This document shows, piece by piece, positions 8,814-20,913 of a stretch of DNA of 64,000 nt (position 1 is the stretch's first letter; every line of letters starts with the position of its first letter). The notes under the pieces are model-generated. The model was not told the DNA's origin, ran no database searches, and worked only from the letters and a program-made list of their open reading frames with translations. Location of the stretch: the NCBI RefSeq assembly GCF_000425805.1, contig NZ_AUED01000002.1, positions 248,001-312,000 on the forward strand, written 5' to 3'. Both the position numbers and the translations under genes were made by a program. This DNA comes from Pseudomonas vranovensis DSM 16006 (GTDB lineage: Bacteria > Pseudomonadota > Gammaproteobacteria > Pseudomonadales > Pseudomonadaceae).

Positions 8814-11800
8814 TCAAGCCTCCTGCGGCTCGCGGATCTTGTACCAGGCCACATACAGCGCCGGCAGGAACAGCAAGGTCAGCAAGGTAGCAACGATGAT
8901 CCCGCCGATCATGGCGTAGGCCATCGGGCCCCAGAATACTTCCCGTGCAATCGGGATCATCCCCAGGCTTGCCGCCGCTGCCGTCAGCAGGATCGGCCGT
9001 CGTCGGTGGTTGGTGGCCTGCAGCACCGCCGCCCAGGGCGAGAAGCCCTGGGCTTCGTACTCGTCGATCTGGGTTACCAGGATCACCGAGTTGCGGATGA
9101 TGATGCCGATCAGCGCCAAGATCCCGAGGATCGCCACAAAGCCCATGGGCGTCCCTGTCGGCACCAGCGCCAGCACCACCCCGATCAACCCCAGCGGCGC
9201 CACGCTGACCACCAGGAACAGCTTCTGCACGCTCTGCAGCTGGATCATCAGGAAGGTGCCCATCATGAACAGCATCAGCGGGATGACTTTGGCAATCGGG
9301 CCCTGGGCCTTGCCGCTTTCCTCCACGGTACCGCCGGTTTCCACGTAGTAGCCCACCGGCAGCTTGCTGGCGAAGGCGTCGATCTGCGGCTTGAGCTCGG
9401 CCACCAGGTCTGTCGGCTGGATCTCACCGCGCACCGAGGCCTTGATGGTGATGGTCGGCTTGCGATCGCGACGCCACACCAGCGGTTGTTCAAGCTCGTA
9501 GCGCACGGTGGCGAACGCCAGCAGCGGAATCGAAGTGCCATTGGGGGTGACGATCTGCAGGTTCTGCAGGGTCTGTGGTGAACCACGCTCGGCGTCTTCG
9601 GCACGGGCAACCACGTCGATCAAGTAGATGTTGTCGTTGACCTCGGTGATCGGTGCGCCGGTGACGATGCTGTTCATGACCTGGGCGACATCCTCGGACG
9701 ACAGCCCAAGCTGACGCGCCTTGTCCTGGGCAATCTCGACCCGCAGCACCTTGCCCGGCTCGTTCCAGTCGTAAATCATCTCGCCGATGTGTTCGTTGCG
9801 GTCAAGCAGCGATGCCAGGGCAATGGCGTGCTTGCGCACTTCGTCGATCTCCTTGCCACTGACTCGGTACTGGATAGGCCGCCCTACCGGCGGGCCCATT
9901 TCCAGCGACTGGACGTTGGTGCCGATGCCCACGAAGTCTTCACGCAGGCGATCTTTCAAGCGTTTCATCAACCCTTCGCGCTCTTCGAAGCCCTTGCTGA
10001 CAATCACCAGCTGGGCGTAGTAGGGGTTCTGCAGTTGCTGGTCCAGCGGCAGATAGAAACGAATCGCGCCCTGCCCGATGTAGGTACTCCAGCGCACGAT
10101 GTCCGGGTCACCTTTGAGCGTCGCTTCGAGCTTGTCGACCGCCTTGCGGGTTTCTTCGATCGAGGCGTTCTGCGGCAGGTTGAGGTCGACCAGAATCTCC
10201 GGACGATCCGATGCCGGGAAGAACTGGTTCTGCACGAAGCGCATGCAGAACACCGCCAGCACGAACAGCAGCACCGTACCGATGATGGTCAGCCAGCGAT
10301 TGCGCATGCACCACAGCAGGCTGCCTTCGAACGCCTTGCCGACCCGTCCGGGTTCTTCACTGTGCGGCTTCACCTTGGTGCTGAGGATGTGTACGCCCAG
10401 CACCGGGGCAAACAGCACGGCCACCACCCAGGACACCAGCAGCGCAGCGGCGATCACCGCAAACAGGGTGTAGGTGTACTCGCCCGCGGAACTGCCGTTC
10501 AGGCCGATCGGGACAAAGCCCGCCACCGTCACCAGGGTGCCGGTAAGCATCGGAAAGGCCGTCGAGGTGTAGGCGAAGGTTGCCGCCTGCTCCTTGGTCT
10601 CGCCCATTTCCAGGCGCGTGACCATTACCTCCACGGTGATCATCGCATCGTCCACCAGCAGGCCCAGGGCAATGATCAAGGCACCCAGCGAGATCCGCTG
10701 CATGGTGATGCCGCTGTACTCCATGAAGATGAACACCATGGCCAGCACCAGCGGAATCGAGCAGGCCACCACCAACCCGGCACGTACTCCGAGGCTGATG
10801 AAGCTCACCACCAGTACGATGATGACCGCCTCGAACAGCGCGCTGGTGAACCCGCCCACGGCTTCTTCGACCACCACCGCCTGGTCGGATACCGTGTGTA
10901 CGCCAACGCCCACTGGCAATTCGGCGGTGACGCTTTCCATTTTCTTGTGCAGGTTGGCACCGAAGACCTGAATGTTGCCGCCGGCTTTCATACCGATGGC
11001 AAGGCCGATGGCGGTCTGGCCGTTGAAGCGGAACATGGGCGCCGGTGGATCGACATAGCCACGCTCGATCTCGGCGATGTCGGCCAGGCGGAAGAAGCGG
11101 TCATTGATTCGCAGGTTGACCGCCTCGAGGTCTTTCTCGGAGGCGAACTGGCCAGTGGTACGCACCGAAATCCGCTCGGGCCCGGCTTCGATGACCCCGG
11201 CAGGGGTCACCGCGTTCTGGGCCTGCAAGGCCTGCAGCACCTGACGCTGGTCGATACCGAAGGACGCCAGTTTGCGCGTGGAGAAGTTCAGGTACAGCAC
11301 TTCATCCTGGGTGCCGATCATCTCCACCTTGCCCAGGTTGGGCACCTCGCGGATCTCGGCACGCACCTGCTCGACGTAGTCGCGCAACTGTCGCATGCTC
11401 AGACCGTCGGCGGTAAAGGCATAGATCGAGCCGAATACATCACCGAACTCATCGTTGAACGCCGGCCCCTGGATGCCCTGGGGGAACTGGCCGCGGATGT
11501 CCTGGATCTTCTTGCGCACCTGGTACCAGATCTGCGGAATGTCCTCGGCCTTGGTGGTGTCGCGCAAGTTGACGTAGACCGTCGATTCACCCGGGCGGGT
11601 GTAGCTCTTCACATAGTCGAGCGAATCCAGTTCTTCGAGCTTTTTCTCGATGCGGTCAGTGACCTGGTAGAGGGTTTCGTCCTGGGTCGCACCCGGCCAG
11701 CGGGTCTGGATAACCATGGTCTTGATGGTGAACGAGGGGTCTTCTTCTCGCCCCAGGTTCATGTAGGAGAACACGCCCATCAGCAAGCCGACGAACATCA

Positions 11801-11861
11801 GGTACCAGACAAAGGATTGGTGCTTCAGCGCCCACTCCGAGAGGTTGAAGCTTCCTTTCAT
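8814..11861 (-). CDS. triC: RND efflux transporter TriC-like
   Basis: A 1015-residue proton-driven resistance-nodulation-division pump of the inner membrane. It has the 12-helix layout with two large periplasmic loops, an N-terminal LSEWALKHQSFVWYLMFVGLL segment, and the charged pair in GLLVDDAMI of helix 4 that carries protons. The N-terminus GREEDPSFTIKTMVIQTRWPGA and the two upstream adaptor genes match the TriC branch (triclosan and detergent efflux in P. aeruginosa) better than MexB. It overlaps the second adaptor gene by 4 bp. No outer-membrane channel is encoded nearby, so it probably borrows a TolC-like (OpmH-type) protein. Confidence 0.85.
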   Translation of the reverse strand: MKGSFNLSEWALKHQSFVWYLMFVGLLMGVFSYMNLGREEDPSFTIKTMVIQTRWPGATQDETLYQVTDRIEKKLEELDSLDYVKSYTRPGESTVYVNLRDTTKAEDIPQIWYQVRKKIQDIRGQFPQGIQGPAFNDEFGDVFGSIYAFTADGLSMRQLRDYVEQVRAEIREVPNLGKVEMIGTQDEVLYLNFSTRKLASFGIDQRQVLQALQAQNAVTPAGVIEAGPERISVRTTGQFASEKDLEAVNLRINDRFFRLADIAEIERGYVDPPAPMFRFNGQTAIGLAIGMKAGGNIQVFGANLHKKMESVTAELPVGVGVHTVSDQAVVVEEAVGGFTSALFEAVIIVLVVSFISLGVRAGLVVACSIPLVLAMVFIFMEYSGITMQRISLGALIIALGLLVDDAMITVEVMVTRLEMGETKEQAATFAYTSTAFPMLTGTLVTVAGFVPIGLNGSSAGEYTYTLFAVIAAALLVSWVVAVLFAPVLGVHILSTKVKPHSEEPGRVGKAFEGSLLWCMRNRWLTIIGTVLLFVLAVFCMRFVQNQFFPASDRPEILVDLNLPQNASIEETRKAVDKLEATLKGDPDIVRWSTYIGQGAIRFYLPLDQQLQNPYYAQLVIVSKGFEEREGLMKRLKDRLREDFVGIGTNVQSLEMGPPVGRPIQYRVSGKEIDEVRKHAIALASLLDRNEHIGEMIYDWNEPGKVLRVEIAQDKARQLGLSSEDVAQVMNSIVTGAPITEVNDNIYLIDVVARAEDAERGSPQTLQNLQIVTPNGTSIPLLAFATVRYELEQPLVWRRDRKPTITIKASVRGEIQPTDLVAELKPQIDAFASKLPVGYYVETGGTVEESGKAQGPIAKVIPLMLFMMGTFLMIQLQSVQKLFLVVSVAPLGLIGVVLALVPTGTPMGFVAILGILALIGIIIRNSVILVTQIDEYEAQGFSPWAAVLQATNHRRRPILLTAAAASLGMIPIAREVFWGPMAYAMIGGIIVATLLTLLFLPALYVAWYKIREPQEA

Positions 11862-12931
11862 TGCGCGTCTTCCTCGTCGACGATGACCTTCTGGCCTGGT
11901 TTGAGACTGTTAACACCTGCGGTCACCACACGCTCCCCGGCTTGAACGCCGGAGGCCAGTACCACCGTGCCGGGTGTGCGTTCAAGCAACTTCACCTCAC
12001 GGGTGGACACGGTTTTTTGCTGCGGGTCGACGATCCAGACTCGGGTCTGCCCATCGCTTTCCAGCAGGGCCGATGCCGGCAGCTCGCTGCGTGGCGACAC
12101 GGCAGAGCTCAAGGTGACACTGATCGAGGTACCCAGGCGGAATGCATTTGGCGTATTGGCCAGGGTAAGCCGGGCGCGCCGGGTACGGGTGGCAGCGTCA
12201 GCCTGGGGCTCGAGTTCACGCAGAGTGGCACTGGTGTTGATGCTCGGGTCCAGCTGCGAGGCCACCACGAATTTCAGATCCGGGGTCAGTTGCTCGGCCA
12301 GATAGGTGGGCAGGTCAATGACCGCTTCCTTGATTTCCGGCCGCGCCAGGGTGACCACCGCCTGACCGGCACTGACGGTCTGCCCGGCCTCGGCCTGCCA
12401 GTTGGTGACGACGGCAGCATGATCGGTGCGCAGCTCGCTGTAACTGAGCTGGTCGCGGGCCTGATCGACGGCAGCCCGGGCCTGCTCCAGCGAAGCACCG
12501 GTGGTTTTCAGGTCGGTCTGGGCAATGTCCAGCTGTGCCTGCGCACCCACGCCCCGGTCGAACAACTGCTGCTGGCGGCGGGCATTGGCCTGGGCGTTTA
12601 TCCACAGGGCCTGCACCTTGGCCAGGTCGCCTTCGGCTGCACGCAACTGGTTGCGTTGATCGGTGGGGTCGAGGCTGGCGAGCACATCACCCGGCTTGAC
12701 CTGACTGCCGACATCCACCCAGCGTCGAGCAATGCGCCCCCCCACGCGAAAACCCAGGGTGCTTTCATAGCGCGCCTGGATAGTGCCGGCAAAACGCCCC
12801 AGGCTTGCCTGCACCTGGGGCTGAACAATCATCGACAGCACCGGCCGTACCGGCTCAGGGGCTGCGGCTTCTTTGCCACAGCCAGCGAGCAACAGCACAG
12901 CACCGCCTACAACAAGGGTCATGGCCTTCAT
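11858..12931 (-). CDS. triB: RND periplasmic adaptor lipoprotein TriB-like
   Basis: A membrane-fusion (HlyD-like) adaptor of 357 residues. The signal peptide ends in a lipobox LLAGC with lipid-accepting Cys18. A biotinyl-lipoyl-like half (RRWVDVGSQVKPGDVLASLDPTDQRNQL), a coiled-coil hairpin (about 95-160) and the second half-motif VTNWQAEAGQTVSAGQAVVTLA are visible. It overlaps both neighbours by 4 bp. Two adaptors in one operon are the hallmark of TriABC-type pumps, where both are needed. Confidence 0.82.
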   Translation of the reverse strand: MKAMTLVVGGAVLLLAGCGKEAAAPEPVRPVLSMIVQPQVQASLGRFAGTIQARYESTLGFRVGGRIARRWVDVGSQVKPGDVLASLDPTDQRNQLRAAEGDLAKVQALWINAQANARRQQQLFDRGVGAQAQLDIAQTDLKTTGASLEQARAAVDQARDQLSYSELRTDHAAVVTNWQAEAGQTVSAGQAVVTLARPEIKEAVIDLPTYLAEQLTPDLKFVVASQLDPSINTSATLRELEPQADAATRTRRARLTLANTPNAFRLGTSISVTLSSAVSPRSELPASALLESDGQTRVWIVDPQQKTVSTREVKLLERTPGTVVLASGVQAGERVVTAGVNSLKPGQKVIVDEEDAQ

Positions 12932-14019
12932 TGCACCACCCCGATGTCCTTGAGCGGTGCGATTTCCACCTCCATGCCTGGATTGAGTAACTGACCTCCT
13001 GCCACTACCACGGTTTCACCTTCCTTGAGGCCTTCGCCCACCACAATCTTGCCCGTGAGGTATCGCGTGACCTTGACCTTCTGCAGGCTGACCTTGTTGC
13101 CCTCGCCGACCAACCACACCGCTGGTTCATGCAGGTCCTTGGTCAAGGCTGACCAGGGCAGCTCGATACTGGGCTTGCCCTGGACATTGCCGGTGGCGGT
13201 GACCGGCGAGCCAAGCTCCATGCCCGCCGGCACATTCTGCAGCGCTACCTTCACTTGCACCGTGCCGCTTTGCGACGAGACCGTCGGGGTGACTTCACGC
13301 ACACGGCCCTGGGCCTGGATTTTCGGGTTGTCCACCAGGCTCACGGTAATCGGGTCGTCGGTCGCCGGTGCCAACAACAAGGCTTCATAGACGTTGAACA
13401 CCGCATCGCGGTCGCCATCGCGGGCCAGGCCGAAGATCGGCACCGTCGCCTGCACCACCTGGCCAACCTCAGCCTGGCGATCGGTGATGACCCCATCCGC
13501 CTCGGCCACCAGCGCGGTGTAGCTCAGTTGTTCGCGGGCATTGGCCAACTGCGCCTGGGCCGCCTTCAGGGCACTCTGATTGCTGAGCAATTGGGCCTGG
13601 GCCGAGTCGTACTCGCTCTGGCTGGTATAGCCCTTGGGCAGCAACTTTTGCTGACGGACAAACGCGGCGCTCGATTGCGTCACCCGCGCCTGTGCGGCGA
13701 ACACTTCGGCCTTGGCCGAGTCGACGTTGGCCTGCAGATCCTTGGGATCGAGCCTGGCCAGTACCTGGTTGGCTTTGACGTGGTCGCCGACGTCGACGCT
13801 GCGGGAAATGATCTTGCCGCCCACGCGGAAAGAGAGATCGGTCTGCACCCGCGCCTGAACGTCGCCGGTCAAGGTCACGGACGCAGCGAAATCACCGGGT
13901 TCTACACGTTGTACGCCGACTCTGGGCATTTCGGCTTCAGCGGCTTTTTTCTCACCGCACCCACCCAGCACGAGCAATGTTCCCAGGCTGACGATCAATA
14001 CAGGACGCAACACCGTCAT
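12928..14019 (-). CDS. triA: RND periplasmic adaptor lipoprotein TriA-like
   Basis: First gene of the efflux operon; 363 residues. The start at 14019 is chosen over a longer frame because AAGGAG lies just upstream of this ATG and a lipoprotein signal begins here (MTVLRPVLIVSLGTLLVLGGC, Cys21). The adaptor fold is visible: SRSVDVGDHVKANQVLARLD, a coiled-coil region at about 90-150, and TDRQAEVGQVVQATVPIFGLA. It shares architecture but limited identity with the next adaptor, so they are distinct subunits. The divergent gene begins 148 bp upstream; the spacer must hold the operon promoter. Confidence 0.82.
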   Translation of the reverse strand: MTVLRPVLIVSLGTLLVLGGCGEKKAAEAEMPRVGVQRVEPGDFAASVTLTGDVQARVQTDLSFRVGGKIISRSVDVGDHVKANQVLARLDPKDLQANVDSAKAEVFAAQARVTQSSAAFVRQQKLLPKGYTSQSEYDSAQAQLLSNQSALKAAQAQLANAREQLSYTALVAEADGVITDRQAEVGQVVQATVPIFGLARDGDRDAVFNVYEALLLAPATDDPITVSLVDNPKIQAQGRVREVTPTVSSQSGTVQVKVALQNVPAGMELGSPVTATGNVQGKPSIELPWSALTKDLHEPAVWLVGEGNKVSLQKVKVTRYLTGKIVVGEGLKEGETVVVAGGQLLNPGMEVEIAPLKDIGVVQ

Positions 14020-14167
14020 GCAGGCTCCTTGCATGTGCCAATTCGATATAGAGATGCGAGTGTTAGCGTAGATCAGGGTTCCATCTGCCGCTCGCGACAA
14101 ACGCAATTCATTCAAGCTTTTAGAATGGGCGATACTGACGACCCAATGCCCGCGCAAGGACGCTGTG

Positions 14168-15364
14168 ATGCTCACCACCCTGGCCGTCGCCAATTACCGC
14201 TCGATCAATCACCTGGTGCTGCCACTGGCGCGCCTGAACGTGATCACCTGCCCCAACGGCAGCGGCAAATCCAACTTGTACAAGGCCCTGCGCCTGTTGG
14301 CTGAAACCGCCCAGGGCGGTGTAGTCAATGCGCTGGCCGGCGAAGGTGGCCTGGAGTCGACGTTCTGGGCCGGCCCCGAGCGCATCAGCCGGCGCATGAG
14401 CCGTGGCGGGGTGGCCGTCGAAGGCGGCCCCCGCCAGGACGTCAAGCGCTTGCGCCTGGGTTTTGCCAGTGAAGACTTCGGTTATGCCATCGGCCTGGGC
14501 CTGCCGGCCTCCAGTGGCCACTTCATGCTGCCTGGACACAGCACCCCGATTGCTTCGCGCTTTACCCTCGACCCGCAGATCAAGCGTGAATGCATCTGGG
14601 CCGGGCCGGTGTACCGCCCGGCCAGCCTGCTGGTGGACCGTCAGGGTGCGATGATCCGTGCCCGCGAAGGGCGCCAGTGGGACGTGCTGGCGCAGCACAC
14701 GCCAGACTTCGACAGCCTGTATGACCAGGTCGGCAACCTGCGCTCTTCGCCGGAGGTAGTCCACCTGCGCGAACGGATTCGCGGCTGGCGCTTCTACGAT
14801 CACTTTCGCACCGACCGCGATGCACCGGCGCGTCGTCCGCAACTGGGTACCCGTACCCCGGTGCTGCACCATGACGGCCGCGACCTGGCTGCAGCCCTGC
14901 AGACCATCATCGAGATCGGTGATGCACAGGCATTGTGGGCGACCTTGAGCGATGCCTTTCCCGGCTCGCACCTGACCATCGATGCAGTGCCCGGCGGGTT
15001 GTTCAACCTGCAGTTCCACCAGGAAGGCCTGCTGCGACCGTTGTCGGCGGCGGAACTGTCGGACGGAACATTGCGCTTCCTGCTGCTGGTAGCGGCGCTT
15101 CTCAGCCCTCGGGCGCCGACCATGATGGTACTCAACGAGCCAGAGACCAGCCTGCACCCGGATTTGCTGCCGGCATTGGCACGTTTGATCATTCGTGCCA
15201 CCGAGCATTGCCAGGTGTGGGTGGTTTCGCACGCACGGCGATTGGTGGCCGCGCTTGAACAGGATGCGACCTGCAACTCGATTGTGCTGGAGAAAGAATT
15301 GGGACAGACCCGGGTGGCGGGTCAGGGGATGCTGGATGAGCCGGCCTGGCACTGGCCGGATTGA
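14168..15364 (+). CDS. AAA-family ATPase of the RecF/OLD-like type
   Basis: A 398-residue predicted ATPase of the kind that begins with a RecF/SMC-like domain (LTTLAVANYRSINHLVLPL). The P-loop reads CPNGSGKSN at 28-36, with Cys replacing the usual first Gly. The C-terminal half has an ABC-like signature (ELSDGTLRFLLL) and a Walker B region MMVLNEPETSLHP, where Asn precedes the catalytic Glu, then a switch-like WVVSHARRL. It is a single gene with no toxin, nuclease or partner next to it. The ATG at 14168 is preferred to a GTG one codon earlier. The function is unknown; a DNA-end or repair role is only a family inference. Confidence 0.75.
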   Translation: MLTTLAVANYRSINHLVLPLARLNVITCPNGSGKSNLYKALRLLAETAQGGVVNALAGEGGLESTFWAGPERISRRMSRGGVAVEGGPRQDVKRLRLGFASEDFGYAIGLGLPASSGHFMLPGHSTPIASRFTLDPQIKRECIWAGPVYRPASLLVDRQGAMIRAREGRQWDVLAQHTPDFDSLYDQVGNLRSSPEVVHLRERIRGWRFYDHFRTDRDAPARRPQLGTRTPVLHHDGRDLAAALQTIIEIGDAQALWATLSDAFPGSHLTIDAVPGGLFNLQFHQEGLLRPLSAAELSDGTLRFLLLVAALLSPRAPTMMVLNEPETSLHPDLLPALARLIIRATEHCQVWVVSHARRLVAALEQDATCNSIVLEKELGQTRVAGQGMLDEPAWHWPD

Positions 15365-15369
15365 ACGTT

Positions 15370-15418
15370 ATCGCGGGGCAGGCCCGCTCCTGCAGTAGGA
15401 GCGGACTTGCCCCGCGAT
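15370..15418. repeat. REP element between convergent ATPase and spuH genes
   Basis: Outer arms ATCGCGGGGCA / TGCCCCGCGAT (15370-15380, 15408-15418) enclose an inner stem CCGCTCCT / AGGAGCGG (15384-15391, 15397-15404). This is the classic Pseudomonas REP layout. It sits between two stop codons and may serve as a bidirectional terminator. Confidence 0.8.
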
Positions 15419-15421
15419 CCA

Positions 15422-16312
15422 TCACGCCGAAACAGGCGCCGGCGCGCGACGCACGTCCGGCTGTTTCCACGAGTCGGCAGCGCTTTCTTCGATGGCTTGC
15501 TGGATCGCCCGGCGGCGACGCTCTTCAGCGCGACGGCTGAAGTACCAGACCATGAAGGTCACCAGCGACACCGACAGCAGGATCAGGCTGGCCACGGCGT
15601 TGATTTCCGGCTTCACGCCCAGACGCACGGCAGAGAAGACTTCCATCGGCAAGGTGGTCGAGCCTGGGCCCGACACGAAGCTGGCCAGTACCAGGTCGTC
15701 CAGCGACAAGGCAAAGGACATCATGCCGCCCGCCGCCAGCGAAGGCGCGATCATCGGGATGGTGATCAGGAAGAACACCTTCCACGGTTTTGCACCCAGG
15801 TCCATGGCCGCCTCTTCGATGGACAGGTCCAGTTCACGCAGGCGGGCCGACACCACTACCGCCACATACGCAGCGCAGAACGTGGTGTGGGCGATCCAGA
15901 TGGTGACAATGCCACGCTCCTGCGGCCAGCCGATCATCTGCGCCATGGCCACGAACAGCAGCAACAGCGACAGACCGGTGATCACCTCGGGCATTACCAG
16001 CGGCGCGGTGACCAGGCCACCGAACAGGGTACGGCCCTTGAAGCGGGTCACCCGGGTCAGCACGAAGGCTGCCAGGGTGCCCAGCGCCACGGCGGCGATC
16101 GCGGTGTAGCAGGCGATCTCCAGCGAGCGCATCACCGAGCCCATCAGCTGGCTGTTGTCGAGCAGGCCGACGTACCACTTCACCGACCAGCCGCCCCACA
16201 CCGTTACCAGCTTGGAGGCGTTGAACGAGTAGATCACCAGAATCAGCATGGGCAGGTAGATGAACAGCAAGCCCACGACCAACATCAGTTTGGAGAAACT
16301 GAAACGCTTCAT
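15422..16312 (-). CDS. spuH: Spermidine/putrescine ABC transporter permease SpuH (PotI/PotC-type)
   Basis: The second permease of the polyamine importer; 296 residues with about six membrane helices. It starts with a hydrophobic segment (LMLVVGLLFIYLPMLILVIYS) and carries the coupling loop EEAAMDLGAKPWKVFFLITIPMIAPS in its second half. It overlaps spuG by 4 bp and is the last gene of the spu operon, ending 4 bp from a REP element. The C-terminal tail after the last helix is long and basic (RRAEERRRRAIQQAIEES), as in SpuH relatives. Confidence 0.9.
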   Translation of the reverse strand: MKRFSFSKLMLVVGLLFIYLPMLILVIYSFNASKLVTVWGGWSVKWYVGLLDNSQLMGSVMRSLEIACYTAIAAVALGTLAAFVLTRVTRFKGRTLFGGLVTAPLVMPEVITGLSLLLLFVAMAQMIGWPQERGIVTIWIAHTTFCAAYVAVVVSARLRELDLSIEEAAMDLGAKPWKVFFLITIPMIAPSLAAGGMMSFALSLDDLVLASFVSGPGSTTLPMEVFSAVRLGVKPEINAVASLILLSVSLVTFMVWYFSRRAEERRRRAIQQAIEESAADSWKQPDVRRAPAPVSA

Positions 16313-17229
16313 GCCCTGCCCTCCATCTCTTTGGCCTGACTACGGTTGAAGAGCAGGATCGGCACGATCAGGATCGCCAGCATCACTACCGCCAGGGCAG
16401 ACGCCACCGGCCAGTCGCGGTTGTTGAAGAACTCTTGCCACAACACTTTACCGATCATCAGGGTTTCCGGGCCGCCGAGCAGCTCAGGAATGACGAACTC
16501 GCCCACCACCGGAATGAACACCAGCATGCAGCCGGCGATGATGCCGTTCTTCGACAGCGGCACGGTGATTTTCCAGAAGCTGTTGAAGGTGCTCGACCCC
16601 AGGTCCGATGCCGCCTCGAGTAGGCTCTGGTCGTGTTTGACCAGGTTGGCGTAGAGCGGCAGGATCATGAACGGCAGGTACGAATAGACCACGCCGATAT
16701 ACACCGCAAGGTTGGTGTTGAGGATCTGCAGTGGCTGGTCGATCAGCCCCAGCCACATCAGGAAGGCATTGAGCAGCCCGTTGTTGCTGAGGATACCCAT
16801 CCAGGCATAAACGCGGATCAGGATCGCGGTCCAGGTCGGCATCATGATCAGCAGCAACAGGACCGTCTGGGTTTCCTTGCGCGCATTGGCAATGGCATAG
16901 GCCATCGGGTAGCCGATCAGCAGGCACAGCAGCGTGCTGACGAAGGCCATCTTCAACGAGCCCAGGTAGGCCGAAATGTACAGTTCATCCTCGGTCAACA
17001 GGCCGTAGTTGGCCAGGTTGAGCACCAGTTGGACCTTGTCTTCGACGTAGCTGTAGATCTCGGTGTACGGCGGAATCGCCACGTCCGCTTCAGCGAAGCT
17101 GATTTTCAGGACGATGAAGAACGGCAGCATGAAGAACAGGAACAGCCAGATGAATGGCACCCCGATCACCACATGGCGACCTTCGGGTTTTATTCGATTG
17201 AATGCTCGCTTGAGCTTGCGCATGTTCAT
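16309..17229 (-). CDS. spuG: Spermidine/putrescine ABC transporter permease SpuG (PotH/PotB-type)
   Basis: The first permease subunit, 306 residues from the ATG at 17229. That start overlaps the spuF stop by 4 bp, which makes it more likely than the longer frame beginning inside spuF; a second ATG two codons in (17223) is also possible. It has an N-terminal membrane helix (VVIGVPFIWLFLFFMLPFFIVLKISF), a periplasmic loop, and the coupling loop LEAASDLGSSTFNSFWKITVPLSKNG. It acts with SpuH as the inner-membrane channel for polyamines. Confidence 0.9.
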   Translation of the reverse strand: MNMRKLKRAFNRIKPEGRHVVIGVPFIWLFLFFMLPFFIVLKISFAEADVAIPPYTEIYSYVEDKVQLVLNLANYGLLTEDELYISAYLGSLKMAFVSTLLCLLIGYPMAYAIANARKETQTVLLLLIMMPTWTAILIRVYAWMGILSNNGLLNAFLMWLGLIDQPLQILNTNLAVYIGVVYSYLPFMILPLYANLVKHDQSLLEAASDLGSSTFNSFWKITVPLSKNGIIAGCMLVFIPVVGEFVIPELLGGPETLMIGKVLWQEFFNNRDWPVASALAVVMLAILIVPILLFNRSQAKEMEGRA

Positions 17230-18368
17230 GACCGCAGTACCACGCCGCTGTCGTCTTCCCACCAGACGTAGACCTGGTCATCCCAGGTAGGTCGGGTGCC
17301 CTGGCGCTCGGCGTTGGCGACGAACGACTGGACGATCTTCCCGCCAGGCAATTCGACGTAGAACACCGAGTGACCGCCCAGGTAGGCAATGTCGTGGACC
17401 TTGCCGCGCGACCAGTTGTGCTCGCAGGTCGGTTGCTGGGTGGTGACCAGCAGTTTTTCCGGACGCAGGGCATAGGTGATGCGTTTGTCTTCGACCGAGG
17501 TGGTGACACCGTGGCCGACGTAGATCTTGCGCTCCAGCTCAGGGCTGGCAATCACCGCGTGGCCCTCGGCGTCTTCGACTACTTCCCCGTCGAACAGGTT
17601 GACGTTGCCGATGAACTCGCAGACCAGTCGGCTGGTCGGGGTTTCGTAGATGTCGATCGGGCTGCCGATCTGGGCAATCCAGCCCAGGTGCATGATGGCG
17701 ATGCGCTGGGCCATGGTCATGGCCTCTTCCTGGTCGTGGGTCACCATGACGCAGGTCACGCCAACGCGCTCGATGATTTCCACCAGTTCCAGCTGCATTT
17801 GCGAACGCAGTTTTTTGTCCAGTGCGCCCATCGGCTCGTCGAGCAACAGCAGTTTCGGGCGTTTGGCCAGGGAGCGGGCCAGAGCCACACGCTGACGCTG
17901 GCCACCCGAGAGCTGGTGCGGCTTGCGCTTGGCGTACTGGGTCATATGCACAAGCTTGAGCATCTCGCCGACACGGGCGTCGATCTCGGCCTTGGGCATG
18001 CGGTCCTGCTGCAGGCCGAAGGCGATGTTCTGCGCCACGGTCATGTGCGGGAACAGCGCATAGGACTGGAACATCATATTGATCGGCCGCTCGTAGGGCG
18101 GCATATCGGTGATGTCTACGCCATCGAGGAAGATCCGGCCTTCGGTCGGACGCTCGAAACCGGCGAGCATGCGCAGCAACGTGGATTTACCAGAACCGGA
18201 ACCGCCCAGCAGGGCGAAGATCTCGCCCTTCTTGATTTCCAGGGACACATCGTCCACGGCGACCGTTTCGTCGAACTTTTTTGTAACCCGATCGATTTTG
18301 ACCAGCACCTGTTTAGGTTGCTGATCGCCCTCGAGGGCTTTCTTATAGGCACCGGAGGCAACTGCCAT
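17226..18368 (-). CDS. spuF: Spermidine/putrescine ABC transporter ATP-binding protein SpuF (PotG/PotA-type)
   Basis: The energising subunit, 380 residues. Walker A is GGSGSGKS (55-62), the signature LSGGQRQR about 153-160, Walker B LLLLDE about 173-178, and a C-terminal TOBE-like domain follows (ITYALRPEKLLV, VHDIAYLGGHSVFYVEL). The ATG at 18368 has GGGAG eight bases upstream and is preferred to a TTG six codons earlier. It lies between the second binding-protein gene and the permeases in the usual spuDEFGH order. Confidence 0.92.
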   Translation of the reverse strand: MAVASGAYKKALEGDQQPKQVLVKIDRVTKKFDETVAVDDVSLEIKKGEIFALLGGSGSGKSTLLRMLAGFERPTEGRIFLDGVDITDMPPYERPINMMFQSYALFPHMTVAQNIAFGLQQDRMPKAEIDARVGEMLKLVHMTQYAKRKPHQLSGGQRQRVALARSLAKRPKLLLLDEPMGALDKKLRSQMQLELVEIIERVGVTCVMVTHDQEEAMTMAQRIAIMHLGWIAQIGSPIDIYETPTSRLVCEFIGNVNLFDGEVVEDAEGHAVIASPELERKIYVGHGVTTSVEDKRITYALRPEKLLVTTQQPTCEHNWSRGKVHDIAYLGGHSVFYVELPGGKIVQSFVANAERQGTRPTWDDQVYVWWEDDSGVVLRS

Positions 18369-18427
18369 GTGTGGAACTCCCAACAAGATTTTTTGCGTCC
18401 GCCCCTGCCGTGACGGACCCTGGATAT

Positions 18428-20781
<2,354 letters not shown>

Positions 20782-20850
20782 GCGTAATGCTCCAGAATTT
20801 TTTGTTAAGCCATCTGTTCAGCGGCCGGCTCTCTACGGCGCAAGCACTGG

Positions 20851-20913
20851 GCGACTGAAACAGTCGCTAGTCTGGCAAGTTCCAAGGCGCTCTTTCAACA
20901 AAAGCGCGCCTTG
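20851..20913 (-). promoter_or_regulatory. Paired hairpins between spuC and spuD
   Basis: Two inverted repeats occupy the spuC-spuD spacer: AAGGCGC / GCGCCTT (20885-20891, 20907-20913, 15-nt loop) and GCGACTG / CAGTCGC (20851-20857, 20861-20867, 3-nt loop). No long T tract follows either. They may end spuC transcripts partly or protect the downstream message. Confidence 0.4.

Noticed and set aside
9789..11945. Plus-strand ORF of 718 codons opposite triC
   Set aside because: His/Gln/Arg-rich antisense frame of a conserved RND transporter gene; length results from GC bias.
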